From Formicarius rufipectus (taxonomy: Eukaryota; Chordata; Aves; Passeriformes; Formicariidae): a DNA stretch of 64,000 bases. The DNA lies in the NCBI GenBank assembly GCA_013399695.1, contig VXAU01000943.1, positions 1,291,667-1,355,666 of the forward strand. Direction: 5' to 3'. The position numbers and the translations under genes are program-made. This document shows, one piece after another, positions 1-11,500 of the stretch (positions within the stretch are counted from its first letter, which is position 1; each line of letters opens with the position of its first letter). The notes beneath the pieces are model-generated. The model did not search any database. It saw only the letters and a program-made list of their open reading frames with translations, and was not told where the DNA came from.

Positions 1-112
1 GGAATGACTGGACATGGCACTCAGTGCCATGATCTGGTTGCCATGGTGGTGTTCAGTCATAGGTTGGACTTGATAATCTCAGAGGTATTTTCGAGCCTCA
101 TGAGTTCTATTA
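1..112 (+). mobile_element. CR1 LINE 3'-end fragment
   Basis: The stretch ending near 112 resembles the 3' end of avian CR1 elements: a 'GGTTGGACTTGATAATCTCA' type segment followed by a 'GAGGTATTTTC-AGCCT' segment and a degenerate 'ATGATTCTATG'-like terminus. This is recognised from memory of CR1 3' tails, not from a search. The orientation is sense with ACP6, and the piece lies in the ACP6 intron that precedes the first visible exon. The 5' side is cut by the window edge, so its full length is unknown. Confidence 0.6.
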
Positions 113-607
113 ACAACTGCTGCAGCTGCCAGGGGCCCTTGGGGGCAGGATGCAGGGATGGGCATCCTGGGGCTGCAGTGCCCATGGACTTTGCTCCAAG
201 GCACCACTCCTCACAGCTGGTGCTCTGGGAATGTGCAGTTCCTGCCTCTGTTTTACCTCAGCTAATCAGACTGTCCCAGCCTCCACTGAGGCAGCCTCAG
301 GAGCTGGCAGATCTTACTTCAGGTAGTTTGCTACAGCAGCTCTTCAGTGTGTAACAATGAGTAGCAATTCTGATTTCCTACAGATTTTTCTCCTGCAAGG
401 AGAGGAAAGCAAGGACTGCATTTCCTGCACCTCAGATCTGCAGATCCAGAGTGCAGCACTGCTTTCACTTCTCTGTGAACTGTAAGAAGAGATATGTCTT
501 CATGTTGTGTCATTGGCAAGGCAGCACAGCGTAACACTCCATTGTTTTAATGCTCTTGAAAGTTTTCCACTGGAGCACTCTTTGTTTGTTTGTTTGTTTT
601 GAAGCAG
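113..607 (+). other. ACP6 intron (3' part), no gene seen
   Basis: This is intronic sequence between the CR1 fragment and the first visible ACP6 exon. It holds a short (TTTG)n tract at about 581-600 immediately before the acceptor (CAG at 605-607). The short open frames here lack splice sites or recognisable protein content. The ACP6 exon coding the N-terminus and the RHG motif is not in this stretch. Confidence 0.6.
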
Positions 608-736
608 GTGGAATGGCATCCCACTCTTTTAGATGTACCTGCTCATACTAAGTTTGATTACAAGGTGACTGATCTAAAGGGAGGACCTCAACCTCCCTCA
701 CCCTTAGAGGAGCGCTACAAAAAGACCACATTCAAG
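608..736 (+). CDS. ACP6: ACP6 coding exon (first visible)
   Basis: The acceptor is CAG at 605-607 after a T/G-rich tract and the donor is GTGAGG at 737. The length is 129 nt, phase 0 at both ends. It codes VEWHPTLLDVPAHTKFDYKV and onward to YKKTTFK, matching the region just after the RHG motif in ACP6. Confidence 0.93.
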
Positions 737-3700
737 GTGAGGCTGTATTTCCCAGTGGGTTCGTGTTCTCTCTGTAGACTTGTTTATTTCCATAGTCCAC
801 AGGAGACCCTTCCTTTTCTTTGCTCTTAGGGTGGTGTAGTTGCAGGACAGCTGACAAGAGTGGGCATGCAGCAGACGTTTGCCCTGGGAGAAAGGCTGAG
901 GAAAAGCTATGTGGAAGAAGTCAACTTTCTTTCACCAACATTTAAGCCTTCTGAGGTCTTGTGAGTGTCTCAGTTCCCTCCTTAATCTTCTCTTGCTTCC
1001 TGTCACCTAACAAGTAGCCCTGTGCTAGGGAAACTTTCTGACTAGCGTACCCTTCTCCACCCCACAGCAGACTGGGTCGCCCCTGGGCCTTCATCTTTGC
1101 TGCAGAGCCTGCTACTAGAATTCACAAAGCATCCAATTCCCCAGCAGTCCTGAGAGTGATGCCTGGGACAGACTCATCTCACCCAGGTTTAGCCATTGGC
1201 AGTGGTATTATGCACCTTTATGGTCAAGCAAAGAGAAACATGCATTTCTGGAGCACATTAACTCACTGAAAGTAAACCACTGAAGTTCAGTGAGACGAAG
1301 CAACCCCTGATGCTCACATCAGTAATGCTGGGAGTGTCTGGCTTAAAATGAGATAAAAGTTAAACCAGAGAAGTGCCAGTTTGTTATCTCCACTATCTCT
1401 GAAGGGAAGTTAAAGGGCAGTTCAGATATGTTTCTACTTAAGATAGCTGTAGTGACAAAAGATGAATCCCACCACAGGTTTCCAAAGTCACAGTGGAAGC
1501 AGAGCCCTCAGCTCCAGCAAGCCCTCCCCTGCTGCAGCCATGTTGGCATGAAGGAGGAAGTGCTACTTCTCAAACTGCTTTCTCTCTTTCAGCATCCGTT
1601 CCTCTAACATTTTCCGGAATCTGGAGTCCACACGGTGCCTGCTAGCTGGGCTGTACCAACAGCAGAAAGAAGGTTGGGGAGACTTTGGAACAGTGCCATC
1701 CTTTCCTTGCTCAGTCTTCCTTAGATGCACACACCTTGCACATCCCGACTCTTTCTGGCTCCTAGTTGTTAACTTCTTCTCTGCTTCCTTGCACTTCCTA
1801 ACCTTCTGTAGGTTCTTTTCCAGCTTGTCACTTCCTTGTTCTCTTTGTATCTTTCTGCTGCAGTTTCAGACCTGCTGGGGAGGTTTGTGTTAACCTCCTT
1901 TGGAATTAAAAGGGCAAAAAGTTCTAGGTCCAATGTTCATGAGATACACATGATAACACGAGTTATACACCAATGTTCATGAGAAAAAGGTTTCCCAGAA
2001 AAACCCAAGTATCTTGACGAAGGTCCTTTACAAGTTCAGTATCTGAAGTAATTTCACTTGTATCTTATAGTTCATAGCTACTTGTATGCCCTAGAAATAC
2101 ACTCTGCAGTTTGAAGATCTCACCTCTGCTCCTTCCATATTCAGTTCCACAAACGAGAAGTGACTTGCCAGAGCTCCTTACACCTCATGACACAGAGACT
2201 AATTTCTGGCACGTAAAAACACTGAAAAAAATGAACACACAATTAGAAAGCTTTACAAGGTGCACAGCAGGCATTCCCTGTGGAATTCAATGCACAGAAA
2301 CAAGCACAGTGGCTTGTGTTACAGGTGATACCTCAGGGGGAATTGCTAGTTGACAGCAATAGACTTGAGCACAAAGACTGAGAGTGATTACAGCAGTCTT
2401 AAGAAATACAGATGCACTGCTGATCACAGAAACTTCCCTCTTGTTCCACAGGGTCTGTTGTCATTGTCACTGATGAAGCAAGCTCTGAAATACTCTACCC
2501 CAATGTGCACAACTGCCAGCGCCTGAAATGCTTGACCAGGTAATTGCCAGCAATACCTCCCCATACGATTTCACTGCTGTTTTATTTCAGCAGTAGTAAT
2601 TTAAAACAACACTGTTTTCTTCCCATTTCCCAATTTCTTCCCCTGCCACTTACTGTTCTTTGGGAATGGTTAGCTGGTTGTATAAAATACTTGGTAAGTG
2701 GCGTTATACACCAAGCAGTGGCACCAGAAGAAAATAGAGACTTTTTCTTGAAAGACCCAATTTAATTTAGTCTGTGTCTAGAAAACACTCAGTACTAGCT
2801 AGTGTACAGCTAGTCTGTGGCATTGCTGCAGGGCAGAATTAATGTCATCTACATCCCTTAACAAGCCTTTCAAGTGTGAACATATTGGGCCTCCTTTTTA
2901 TATTCAGCTTCTGCTTTGGGAGTTACTTCAACATTCCAGTCACATTCATACCTTGAAGAAACTGAAATATACTCAGGCTCGATATGTTTAACAAAGAGTA
3001 ATGAAGTAAAATCAGGAACATCCTACATAGAAAGAGCCCTCATGTTTGCAGTCAAATACTATAAAATGCCTGTGCCAGGTTGGTCCTGGGGTGGAATCTG
3101 AACAAGTGAGGCAGATGTATTATAGTTTGTCTGGACAGATAAACATTAGCATGTTTTTGTCCAAAATTCAGGAGTTGTCAGAATTCACTTGCAAAAGCTC
3201 ACTATATAATGCTTGATTCTGCAGGAAACGGATTGTTCTAGGCAGTAGTGAGATGGCAGCCCATAGAACCAGTACATTCATCCTCCTCAAGTAACAGCAG
3301 CTGTCCAAAAAGGGAGTAAACTGCGGGGTCTTCCACTCCCTGCCCCTCTCTGCCCAGCAACTGAGCACATTTTGTGACCATGTCAAGGTACACTTTTTGA
3401 GCTGCAGTAAGAATCACTGCCTCAACTTACAGTCTACCTAGAAAGTACATAGCCAGCATGGATTTCTCAGCTAAATTTTTTAAAATAAAATTTAAATCAG
3501 CATAAGGATGTAAATGGTTTCTAACAAAGCAAAAGGTGAATTTAAGCTACAAGTCAGTATTTAGGTGTTTCCTTTATCCCACACCATACCATTATCAGTT
3601 CACAGCTTTTCCTTTCTCCTTTCATGAGGCAGTTAAAGGCTACTCCCTGAAGACACAGACCTGTACTGTTCCAGTATGACTAGATCTGTTAACAGATACA

Positions 3701-6700
3701 CAGCCCTTGCTATTACTAATTTTTCCTCTACCTTTGCAAGAAGAGAGCCAGCTTTGATTCTTGACATCAGGATACAGTCTGTCCTCTCTGCAGCTCAAAC
3801 TCCCAACATCAGGAATCCCTCGGTATATTGCAGCGCCTCTCTTCTACCCCTCACTGATGTGAGATGGATCCACTGGGCTGGGTCATGAAAAAAACCAAAA
3901 GAGAGAAAGCCTGCTGTGTGAAAAGTTCTTGGTGTTTTTTCTGAATTCCCTTTACAGGCAGAAGAGTAAGAATGTTCTGCATCAGCCAGGTATTGCTGAT
4001 GACTTGAAAACAATTAAGAAGAAGATGGGTATTGATGATGATGAGTCTGTGGATTTTTTTGTCCTCCTTGATAACATTTTTGCTGAGCAGGTGAGCTGAG
4101 CAGTTCTGTTGCACTGTCACAGAACAAACATCCCTTTACCATGCACATGGAGGAAATCATGGAGTACTAACATTCATGGATACCAATGGGTACCCCAGCA
4201 CCTTTCTGTGCAATTCAGAAAGTTTAAAGGAATAGCGTGGCCTTTTTGAAACGGAAGATGTGGAGTCAGCCTTGCTGTAGGATGGATGAAGACTCATCTC
4301 CAGTATTTATGTCTTACCTGGAAATCCAGTATTTATTTTGAGTGCAGTGTAGAGCTAAGAGAGCAGTTGGGCTGCTTTTTTACATTACAGTGTGTTTTCC
4401 CTTTTTCTGGCACTCAGCAAATGACAGTCATCCTAATCCTGGTTCCAGCATAGTACCTGTGAGCCAGATTGCTTCTACTACTGGAAAGAAACTCGGCATG
4501 TTTGTACCCCCCTTAGTACCTCTTTCTTTGCTGAGGCTAATGGTAATTTGTCTGCCTGCCAGCTGAATGGCTCAATGTGTTACACCCCCAGCAATGTATC
4601 CTCAGGAACAAACATCCATCCCTTCAGTACACAGAGCAAGGCTGTATGTTTAAAACCATCCTAAAAATCCTCACAGGAATACCATAGTACAAATGGTGTG
4701 ACATGAGCAGCTGTTTTCTGTGGGCAGTCATCTATGTGTCTTCAGGCTGGGTTCAGAAAGGGTCAAAACCTATGACTGTGCTGTGTCTTATCCTTCCAGG
4801 TGCACAATTTGCCAAGTTGCCCTGAGCTGAAGAACTTGCAGCAGACAGTTGAGCGCCGATCTGTTGACTCCATGCTCTATCTTCTGGGTGACAGTTCAAG
4901 GTGATTGCCTGTACCCATGCCTCCAGCCTCAGGGGCTGTCTTACCCAGGGTGGATGTGCCATACCAGCTTTCTGCAGCAGACAGAAGCCCTTTCCAATCT
5001 GCTGCATTTCCCCAGCAGAGGCTACTGCCCCCCTCAAGAGGTTTGTGGCTCAGCCACTTCAGGGTAAAGTCCAGTGCCTTGAGTCAGAAATATGAGTTAG
5101 AAACAAGGAGTCCATGCTGAGGAGGCCAGGATGTGGGCTTACATGCTGCTTTTGTTGATAGTCTCTAATCCAGTGAGGTTAGCAGCAAGGGCCTCCATCG
5201 CCGCGTGTATTTGAAGTGAACCTGTGTCAAAGGCAAAAGCAGAAGAAGAAATGCTTCCACCCCAACCCCTGAAGGCTGACAGCCAAGAGCTACCCTTGCA
5301 GATGCACAAATACAATCTGAATTCCAGCTTGGGAAATTTATCCCAGGGATGGTACCTGCACAGCTGGGCTGGGAAGTGCTGGTGCTAGTGGAAAAGGTGA
5401 TGCCAGACTCTGCAACATGTGACTACTTGCAAAAGAATGTGCCACTGCATGCAGTTAATTGCCTCCTCCACAGTTGTTTCTAAAGGTTGGCTGAGTTGCT
5501 AGCTTAGCAGTTATCTTCCTTTCAGATTAATCTGCAGCTGCCACAGTCACCAGCTCCTATCAGGTGATGGTATAGGACTGCCTTTTCTAATAGGGTAGTT
5601 GCCCTTAGTCTTTTATTTAACACGTATTAGAGATCTCAGGTACTGAAAGACTGATTTCTCCCACAACACCCAGGAGAGCCAGTCACACTGGTCTTTCGTT
5701 TCCACTGACATACTCATTTAGGTAGTTTCTTCCCACTAGAAGTTGTATAAAAATCATTTCTTTGTTCAATACAAGGATAAAAAATAATGTGTATAATATG
5801 TATAATTATTATTATGGACAGCCACCACCTTCTGGAATCCTGCCCCTCCCCACCAAAGACCCCAACCACTTCAGCTGCTGTTTTGCAGTCAGCTACAGTC
5901 TTCTTCCCTAGCTGAAACCCATGCATCCAAAAATCAAAAGTATGGAAACAAAACAGCATGGGAAACAATCAAAGAGTTTCTAGATTTCCTTTTATGTGGG
6001 CCACACCTTATGAGACTGCTTGCTAACACCTCTCCCCTCCCAATCTGCAATCACATTAGAGTAGTGACTTCACAACCACTGAATTAAAGCCTTTATTAAT
6101 GGCATTTAATAGTTCTGAGCCGTATTCCATACATGTTATCAATTTGCAAGAGAAAAGAGGTGTCCAGGTGCTCATGTGTAATTATTTGAACGTTTGAAAA
6201 CTAGAAGATTTATTTCTGCTTCTTTTCTAGAGAAGTTCTTCAGATGAGTGTTGGTCTGCTTCTCAATACCTTACAGAAGAACATTAAAGCAGCAGTAAAT
6301 CCCTCAAGTCCATCTGAAAAGGCCAGGTACAGGGCGAAACTCCAATCATGATAAATTCTGAATTGATGTCAGTGTCTGGTTCAGAAAGATATTGAATATG
6401 TGGGATAAAGAGAATGAGTGCTATTGGCTATCCATGGATGAACACAGGTTCTTTTTCTTCTGTTTTTCCAGAAAGCTCATTCTCTACGCTTCTCATGATT
6501 CTACTCTCATTCCTCTCCTATTGGCACTGGGCACCTTTGACTACAAGTGGCCACCTTATGCTGCAGATGTGACCCTGGAACTGTATCAGCACCGACAGTC
6601 CAAAGAGTGGTTTGTTCGCGTGTCCTACCGTGGGGAGGTGAGATCCCATGGGAAGTTCCTCATACAAATCTTGGGGTTTTGGATTTACCATGCAGAAAAA

Positions 6701-6870
6701 AGCAACAATCCACATTATCTCTGATTGTCTCTTTGCTTTTGCAGGAGAAAGTGGTGAGAGGATGCAGAGGAGGTCTTTGCCCACTTGAAGAATTTCTAGA
6801 AGTCCTTTCACATTACTCAGTCAGTCCAGAGCAGTACAATAATCTGTGCTCCAAAACAGAGGGGAACTAG
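608..6870 (+). CDS. ACP6: ACP6, lysophosphatidic acid phosphatase type 6 (3' nine coding exons; 5' end outside window)
   Basis: Joined exons 608-736, 830-960, 1593-1672, 2452-2539, 3958-4090, 4800-4900, 6231-6326, 6472-6637 and 6745-6870 give 1050 nt (349 codons plus TAG) with every junction in phase. The product matches vertebrate ACP6 along its length: QVEWHP start, VGMQQTFALGERLRKSYVEE, NIFRNLESTRCLLAGL, YASHDSTLIPLL and ELYQHRQSKEWFV. ACP6 is a histidine acid phosphatase that removes phosphate from lysophosphatidic acid to give monoacylglycerol; the human enzyme is reported in mitochondria. The catalytic HD pair (CAT GAT) is at 6494-6499. The N-terminal RHG catalytic motif should be in the upstream exon, outside the window; human ACP6 is 428 residues, so roughly 70-80 residues are missing here. 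No frameshift or stop is seen. The gene converges on BCL9, whose 3' end lies about 6 kb away. Confidence 0.96.
830..960 (+). CDS. ACP6: ACP6 coding exon
   Basis: The acceptor is TTAG at 826-829 and the donor GTGAGT at 961. The 131 nt enter in phase 0 and leave two bases (TT) for the next exon. It codes GGVVAGQLTRVGMQQTFALG and onward to SPTFKPSEV, a strongly conserved part of the histidine acid phosphatase fold. Confidence 0.94.
1593..1672 (+). CDS. ACP6: ACP6 coding exon
   Basis: The acceptor is TTTCAG ending at 1592. The 80 nt code (F)IRSSNIFRNLESTRCLLAG and onward. The donor at 1673 reads GTTGGG, which departs from the GTRAGT consensus; it is nevertheless fixed by the reading frame and by the match of both flanking exons. 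Confidence 0.93.
2452..2539 (+). CDS. ACP6: ACP6 coding exon
   Basis: The acceptor is TTCCACAG ending at 2451 and the donor GTAATT at 2540. The 88 nt code GSVVIVTDEASSEILYPNVH and a short cysteine-containing tail, in the place of the human segment with the TDEADSEVLYPN core. Confidence 0.92.
3958..4090 (+). CDS. ACP6: ACP6 coding exon
   Basis: The acceptor is TTTACAG ending at 3957 and the donor GTGAGC at 4091. The 133 nt code a basic linker followed by GIADDLKTIKKKMGIDDDES and VDFFVLLDNIFAEQ, which align with human ACP6. Confidence 0.93.
4800..4900 (+). CDS. ACP6: ACP6 coding exon
   Basis: The acceptor is CCTTCCAG ending at 4799 and the donor GTGATT at 4901. The 101 nt code VHNLPSCPELKNLQQTVERR and SVDSMLYLLGDSS, matching the human HNLPSCP segment. 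Confidence 0.92.
6231..6326 (+). CDS. ACP6: ACP6 coding exon
   Basis: The acceptor is CTTTTCTAG ending at 6230 and the donor GTACAG at 6327. The 96 nt code REVLQMSVGLLLNTLQKNIK and onward. It corresponds to the helix preceding the HD motif. Confidence 0.92.
6472..6637 (+). CDS. ACP6: ACP6 coding exon with the HD catalytic motif
   Basis: The acceptor is TTTTTCCAG ending at 6471 and the donor GTGAGA at 6638. The 166 nt code KLILYASHDSTLIPLLLALG, then FDYKWPPYAADVTLELYQHR and SKEWFVRVSYRGE. The His-Asp pair (6494-6499) is the conserved C-terminal active-site motif of histidine acid phosphatases; the aspartate serves as proton donor in the family. Confidence 0.95.
6745..6870 (+). CDS. ACP6: ACP6 last coding exon
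   Basis: The acceptor is TTTTGCAG ending at 6744. The 126 nt end with TAG at 6868-6870 and code EKVVRGCRGGLCPLEEFLEV, then LSHYSVSPEQYNNLCSKTEG and a last N. Human ACP6 has a similar terminal segment (GLCPLDMFL, SPEKYHALC) but runs a few residues longer. Confidence 0.94.
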   Translation, partial: EKVVRGCRGGLCPLEEFLEVLSHYSVSPEQYNNLCSKTEGN

Positions 6871-6899
6871 CAAACTAACTCCTGATTAAGCTGTTTTAA

Positions 6900-6905
6900 A
6901 TTAAA
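6900..6905 (+). terminator. ACP6: ACP6 polyadenylation signal (ATTAAA variant)
   Basis: ATTAAA lies 30 bases after the ACP6 stop codon, followed by T-rich sequence at 6908-6950. It is the nearest hexamer to the stop and would give a very short 3'UTR. Longer 3'UTRs using later sites are possible. Confidence 0.45.
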
Positions 6906-7715
6906 ATTATTTTATTCCTACAATCTTTGACTATTTTTCTGTATATTCTTGCCAGTGTACCCTATCCTGGAGGTATTTTAGATCAGGGGACTTTTTCCTA
7001 CCGGACACAGGGTGGCACAGTGTCACTTTACACTGTTAGCACCAAGATGAAAGAAGCCGTGTGACAGAATGGCTCAAGTTTACTTCTGAGGTAGGTACAC
7101 GAAAGAACAGAGAGGCTAAAACAGCACGGGAGAGAACAGACCATTTTAAATTGTCCCACTGCTTCAGGAATCTGAGAGAAAACATACCTCTTCCTATATG
7201 CTGAGACTGTGGGATGAAACCCAGTTTGCTCTGTGCTACCAGACTGGAAAGCTTTGACGTAACAATTGATTTTATGTTTGGCAAACTGCCGAAGCCATTG
7301 TGCCTGTCCCTTTTTTGTCATGTTGGAGGGTTGCTCTCTGCAGACAGATGAACCTCCCAAATTGCATAGCATTGAGCTACCCCATCTCCTTGAAGGCATT
7401 TTTGTGCACAAAAAACATCTCCAAAGAGGCAGAAAACCTCCAAACCTCTTCCCTGCACTCCTGTAATTATGGAAATTCTGCTGTGAACATGCAGAACAAC
7501 CAAGTGGGCCAAGCACAAGAACAGACACTCTTGGTGAACTCTGCTTAATATGCTTTAAAGAAGAAAGTCTGGCGAGGTGCTGTCAAGTTCAGCTTTGGGC
7601 AGCACTGCATCTTGCTGAAAAAGGAATACAACAGAATAGCCAACAGAAGTACTTCTAGGTCAGATGATGACACTTTCTTCTTTAAGGCAATACGAGGGAT
7701 CACTGTGTTGCCAAA

Positions 7716-8590
7716 GTCATAGAGTGGTCTGGGTTGGAAGGGACCATAAAGATCCTCTTGTTCCACCCCATTGCCATGGGCAGGGACACCTTTCATTAGA
7801 CCAGGTTTCAAGCCCCATCTGATCTGGCCTTTGACACTTCCAGGGATGGGGCATCCACAGCTTCTCTGAGCAGTCTGTTCCAGTGCCTCACAATCCCCAG
7901 AGTAAATAACTTCCTCCTAATATCTATCCTACATGTCTCCTCTTTCAGTTTAAAAACTATTTGTCCATGTAAAAAGTCACTCTCCCTCTTTTCTATAAGT
8001 CCCATTTAGGTACTAGAAGGCTGCTCTAAGGTCTCCCCGGAGCCTTCACTTTCCAGGCTCAAGAACCCAACTCTCAGCCTGTCTTTATAGCAGAGGTGCT
8101 CGGGCCCTCCAATCATCTGTGACCTCCTTTGGACTCATTCTCGTGAGTCCATGTCTTTCTTGTGCTGGGGACCCCAGAGCTGGATGCAGCACTCAAGGTG
8201 GGGTCTCATGAGAGCAGAGAGACCATCCCCTACCTCAACCTGCTGCCCACACTGCTTTTGATGCAGCCCAGGATACAGGTGGCTTTCTGGGCTATGAGTG
8301 CATGCTGTTGGCTCATGTCCAGCTTTTCACCCACCAGAATTCCCAAGTGCTTCTCCACAGGGCTGCTCTGCATGAGTTCTTCTCCCAGTCTGTACTCATG
8401 TCGAATTGCCCTGACCCAGGTGCAGCCTGATACTGGGGCTTGTTGAACCTCATTAGGGTCACATGGACCCACTTCTCAAGCTCATTCAGGTCCTTCTGTT
8501 GTATCAACTGCACCATTTGGCTTCATGTCCTCTGCAGACTTGCTGAGGGTGCTGTCTGTATCACTGATAAAGATCTCAGTTTTCAATCAG
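7716..8590 (-). mobile_element. CR1 LINE, 5'-truncated, antisense to ACP6
   Basis: The + strand reads as the reverse complement of an avian CR1. Near 7716-7760 is 'GGTTGGAAGGGACCATAAAG', the 3' terminal block of the element. This is followed by the segments corresponding to 'GGCACTGGAACAG' and 'GCTGTGGATGCCCCATCCCT', and farther up by the tail of the reverse-transcriptase ORF ('CCAGAGCTGGATGCAGCACT', 'TTGTTGAACCTCATTAGGGT'). The 3' end is at low coordinates, so the element points in the minus direction. The upper boundary, about 8590, is approximate. Stops and small indels interrupt every frame, so it is a dead copy. It sits between the two convergent genes. Confidence 0.85.
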
Positions 8591-11500
8591 TAAATAAAAC
8601 TTGGATCCTGACCTACTTTCTTTGGGATAGGTAAAGGCGAAAATGGAGGGACCACTGACTGAAATGGCCCTGCAGTTTTGGTTCTGCGTTACCCCTTCTC
8701 ACTCAAAGAAAAAACTGCAGTGATGTTAATGTAATCATTGACAGATATGTGACTGGAGGCACTACAGCACCTTCTCCCAGAGAAGCGTGGGCTGAATTTA
8801 CCTCTACTCTTCAATTAGCCTGCCCCCACCACAATTACATGTTGACACCACGCACAGTGAACAGAATAATTTGAATACTAAATACATTGCTGGAAGTCTC
8901 ACTAAACTGCTATTCAAAGCTGTCAAAAAAAAAGCAAATAAAACATTGTTATTTTCCATCAAGTTTTTATACTGCCTAAACCATAATGCCATCAAATAAA
9001 AATCAATGGCCCTACCCTTGCTTAAGAACAGTGTGTTCTGCTCTAATACAGCTCTCTCTTATGCACAGTTTCACATATTTGGACAACAGTGATGAAAGTA
9101 TTAGGCATACTATTCCAAGTTATTTGTAAGGCATGGACTGCTTAGAAAAAGCCATCAGAAGCTTTGGCCATACCAGTGAACAAAGGGGGAATTCACATAC
9201 CTTCTGTTAAACAATAATTAGGAGCATCTCCCAAAAAACTGAGCAGCAACCAGGTTAAAAACTGCAACACAGCCAGGACCCACAGCACTCGGCATCCCAA
9301 GGTGTCCTAGTGCAGGTAAGATTGTTACAGGATGCTGCACTCACACCTAAAATACTCCTATCACTCTAGGCAGAGTAACATACATTTCAGTAACATAGAA
9401 GACCTGAGAAAAGCACATCAGCTTCCTGGCAGTGGCTGGGAAAAAGGCATGGCTGGGAACAGGCTACTTCACCATCGTCTCTTAGAGAGTTTCTGCAGAG
9501 CTCTCTCAGCCCTGCTCCAGCCTTACCTTCCCCTCAGTGTGGAAGTGGTTGGGCCATGCATCGGTCCATCCCCCTGTAGTTGTGGCCCACAGTATGAAGG
9601 AGGAGTTATTTCTGACCACAACTAGTGTAAATAATTATTTCAGAAGAGGTTTAGTTGGACAGTGGAAGAGTTTTAATACCAAAGGACACAGGTAAGTGGG
9701 AAATGCTGAACTGCAAACATAGCATGGAAAAGTTGAGGCATTTCTGAGAACATGGAATAAAAATTCCCAGAAATTAATAATTTTCCAGTATCCCAGACAA
9801 AATATGCATCACCTTTTTTCCTGCATCATTAACTATTCTTAGGTTAAGAATTACTACCAGCTGATACAGTCAAGCAGGCTCTGCTAAACACAGGCCTGTA
9901 TCAAATGTGGATCATTTCCCCTTGAGAAGTACCACAACCTGTTCCCTACAGGTTTCAGCCAGCAGCCTGCCAAGGCTGCACAAGGAAAGCATTCAGCATC
10001 ATGAGTGAAGAAGGGCACCACCAATCAAATGTAGCCTTTGCTGTGCTGGTTTATCCAGCACCACAAAATTAAGCCCTGCATATATTGTAATGATCCCAAC
10101 AGTCAGGCACAAAAAATGCTGCATTTCCACTTGACCTCAGGAAGAATCAGGCACCCACACCTACTCTGAGTCAGGACACGTGTATTGTACCAGAATCATC
10201 ACCAACATTCAAAACCCAGCCAAGACTGCTCCTGATTAGATTCCCACGTACTGGTCTGTCTTCCAAAATGCAACCCATTAGACACCACTAGGAGGTCAGG
10301 ACTAAACTCATACGCCTGGCTACTTGCTTGTCATCTTCTGTGGTAGATTAGCTAGCCCATGACACAGATACAAAGCTCAAGTTTATTTGGACAGTGCTTA
10401 AAACTGCCAGTGTATTTCACAGATGACCTGAGTGCAAGTCTACTAATTCAAAACAAACAGATTTCAAATATTTTAAACTTTTGATTTAGCAGGCACATTA
10501 CTTCGCATTTCAGAAGTTCACCATCTGCTGGGTTTACCTTTTAAGTCTCTCCACACTCCGGCTGCGCAGCCATCTGGGATGAGATAATTTGAACAGCAGA
10601 CTGTTTCCTCCCATGTTACTAGAGAGGAAGAGCAGCCAAGCATGTATGAATAAAGTGTATTTCATTCTTTCAAACAAAGGTGGAGGAGGATGATTTGAAA
10701 GTTAAAAAAAGAAAAAAAGAAGTAGGGGGAGGGGAAGAAAACTAAAAATGGCAACCCCACTTTCCATCTTCAACTGTACCATGACTACGAGAGCTGAGTC
10801 AAAGTTACTACTGATAAGCAGGAGAGAACAGAGCCTGACTTACAGATCCTAAGGTGAATCTGCAAGGCTGGCAGCCAAAAAGCTTTTTCATTTGTGGAGC
10901 AGAAAGGGAAAAAGTAGAATCAAAGCGAAACAATGAAGTTCAGTCTTCATCTAGTCATTTTCCTGACTGGACTCAGCTAAGACAATAGCATCTCCTGTTC
11001 ATCTGCTGGTATAGACCAGTCAACATCACTGATGTTAAGTGCACCTATGTGGACTCAGGAGTATCCACGTGTTCTGCATTTTCTGTGGGAAAAATCTCAT
11101 GAAGATACCAAATGCCAGCATCGTAAGTTACACAGACACAGAAGGAACTTTAATGACACAGCATCTTTAAAAGACATCCTTTTGCTACCCCGTGGCTTTG
11201 AAACAGTGACTCCCCCATGCTAATTTTCCTAGAATAAGTGACAGCCACCTCAAATCCTTTGCTATTCAAAATTCCTCAACAGGCATAGGAGGCACTGAGA
11301 AAGACTGGTTAAAAAAAAAAAAAAAAAAAAANNNNNNNNNNNNNAAAAACAAAACAAAAAACAAAAAACCACCAAAAACAACAAACAAACAAAAAACCAA
11401 ACCACCACCCTCCGTGTTATTTCTATGTCGATCAAGAACTTTGCTTTGTTCAACAAGGTAAAAACAGTCAGGAGTGGTGGCAGAAGTGGCAACACTTAAA

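Larger units (their letters stand above)
737..6744 (+). other. ACP6: ACP6 introns (between visible exons)
   Basis: The eight visible introns range from about 90 bp (737-829) to about 1.4 kb (2540-3957) and 1.3 kb (4901-6230). I see no further exons, RNA genes or well-preserved mobile elements in them. The interval 5700-5830 is AT-rich with TAT/ATT runs. The small open frames here lack matching splice sites and protein similarity. Confidence 0.6.

Noticed and set aside
7808..8005. Minus-strand open frame within the CR1
   Set aside because: Part of the CR1 3' region of a dead copy, not an independent gene.
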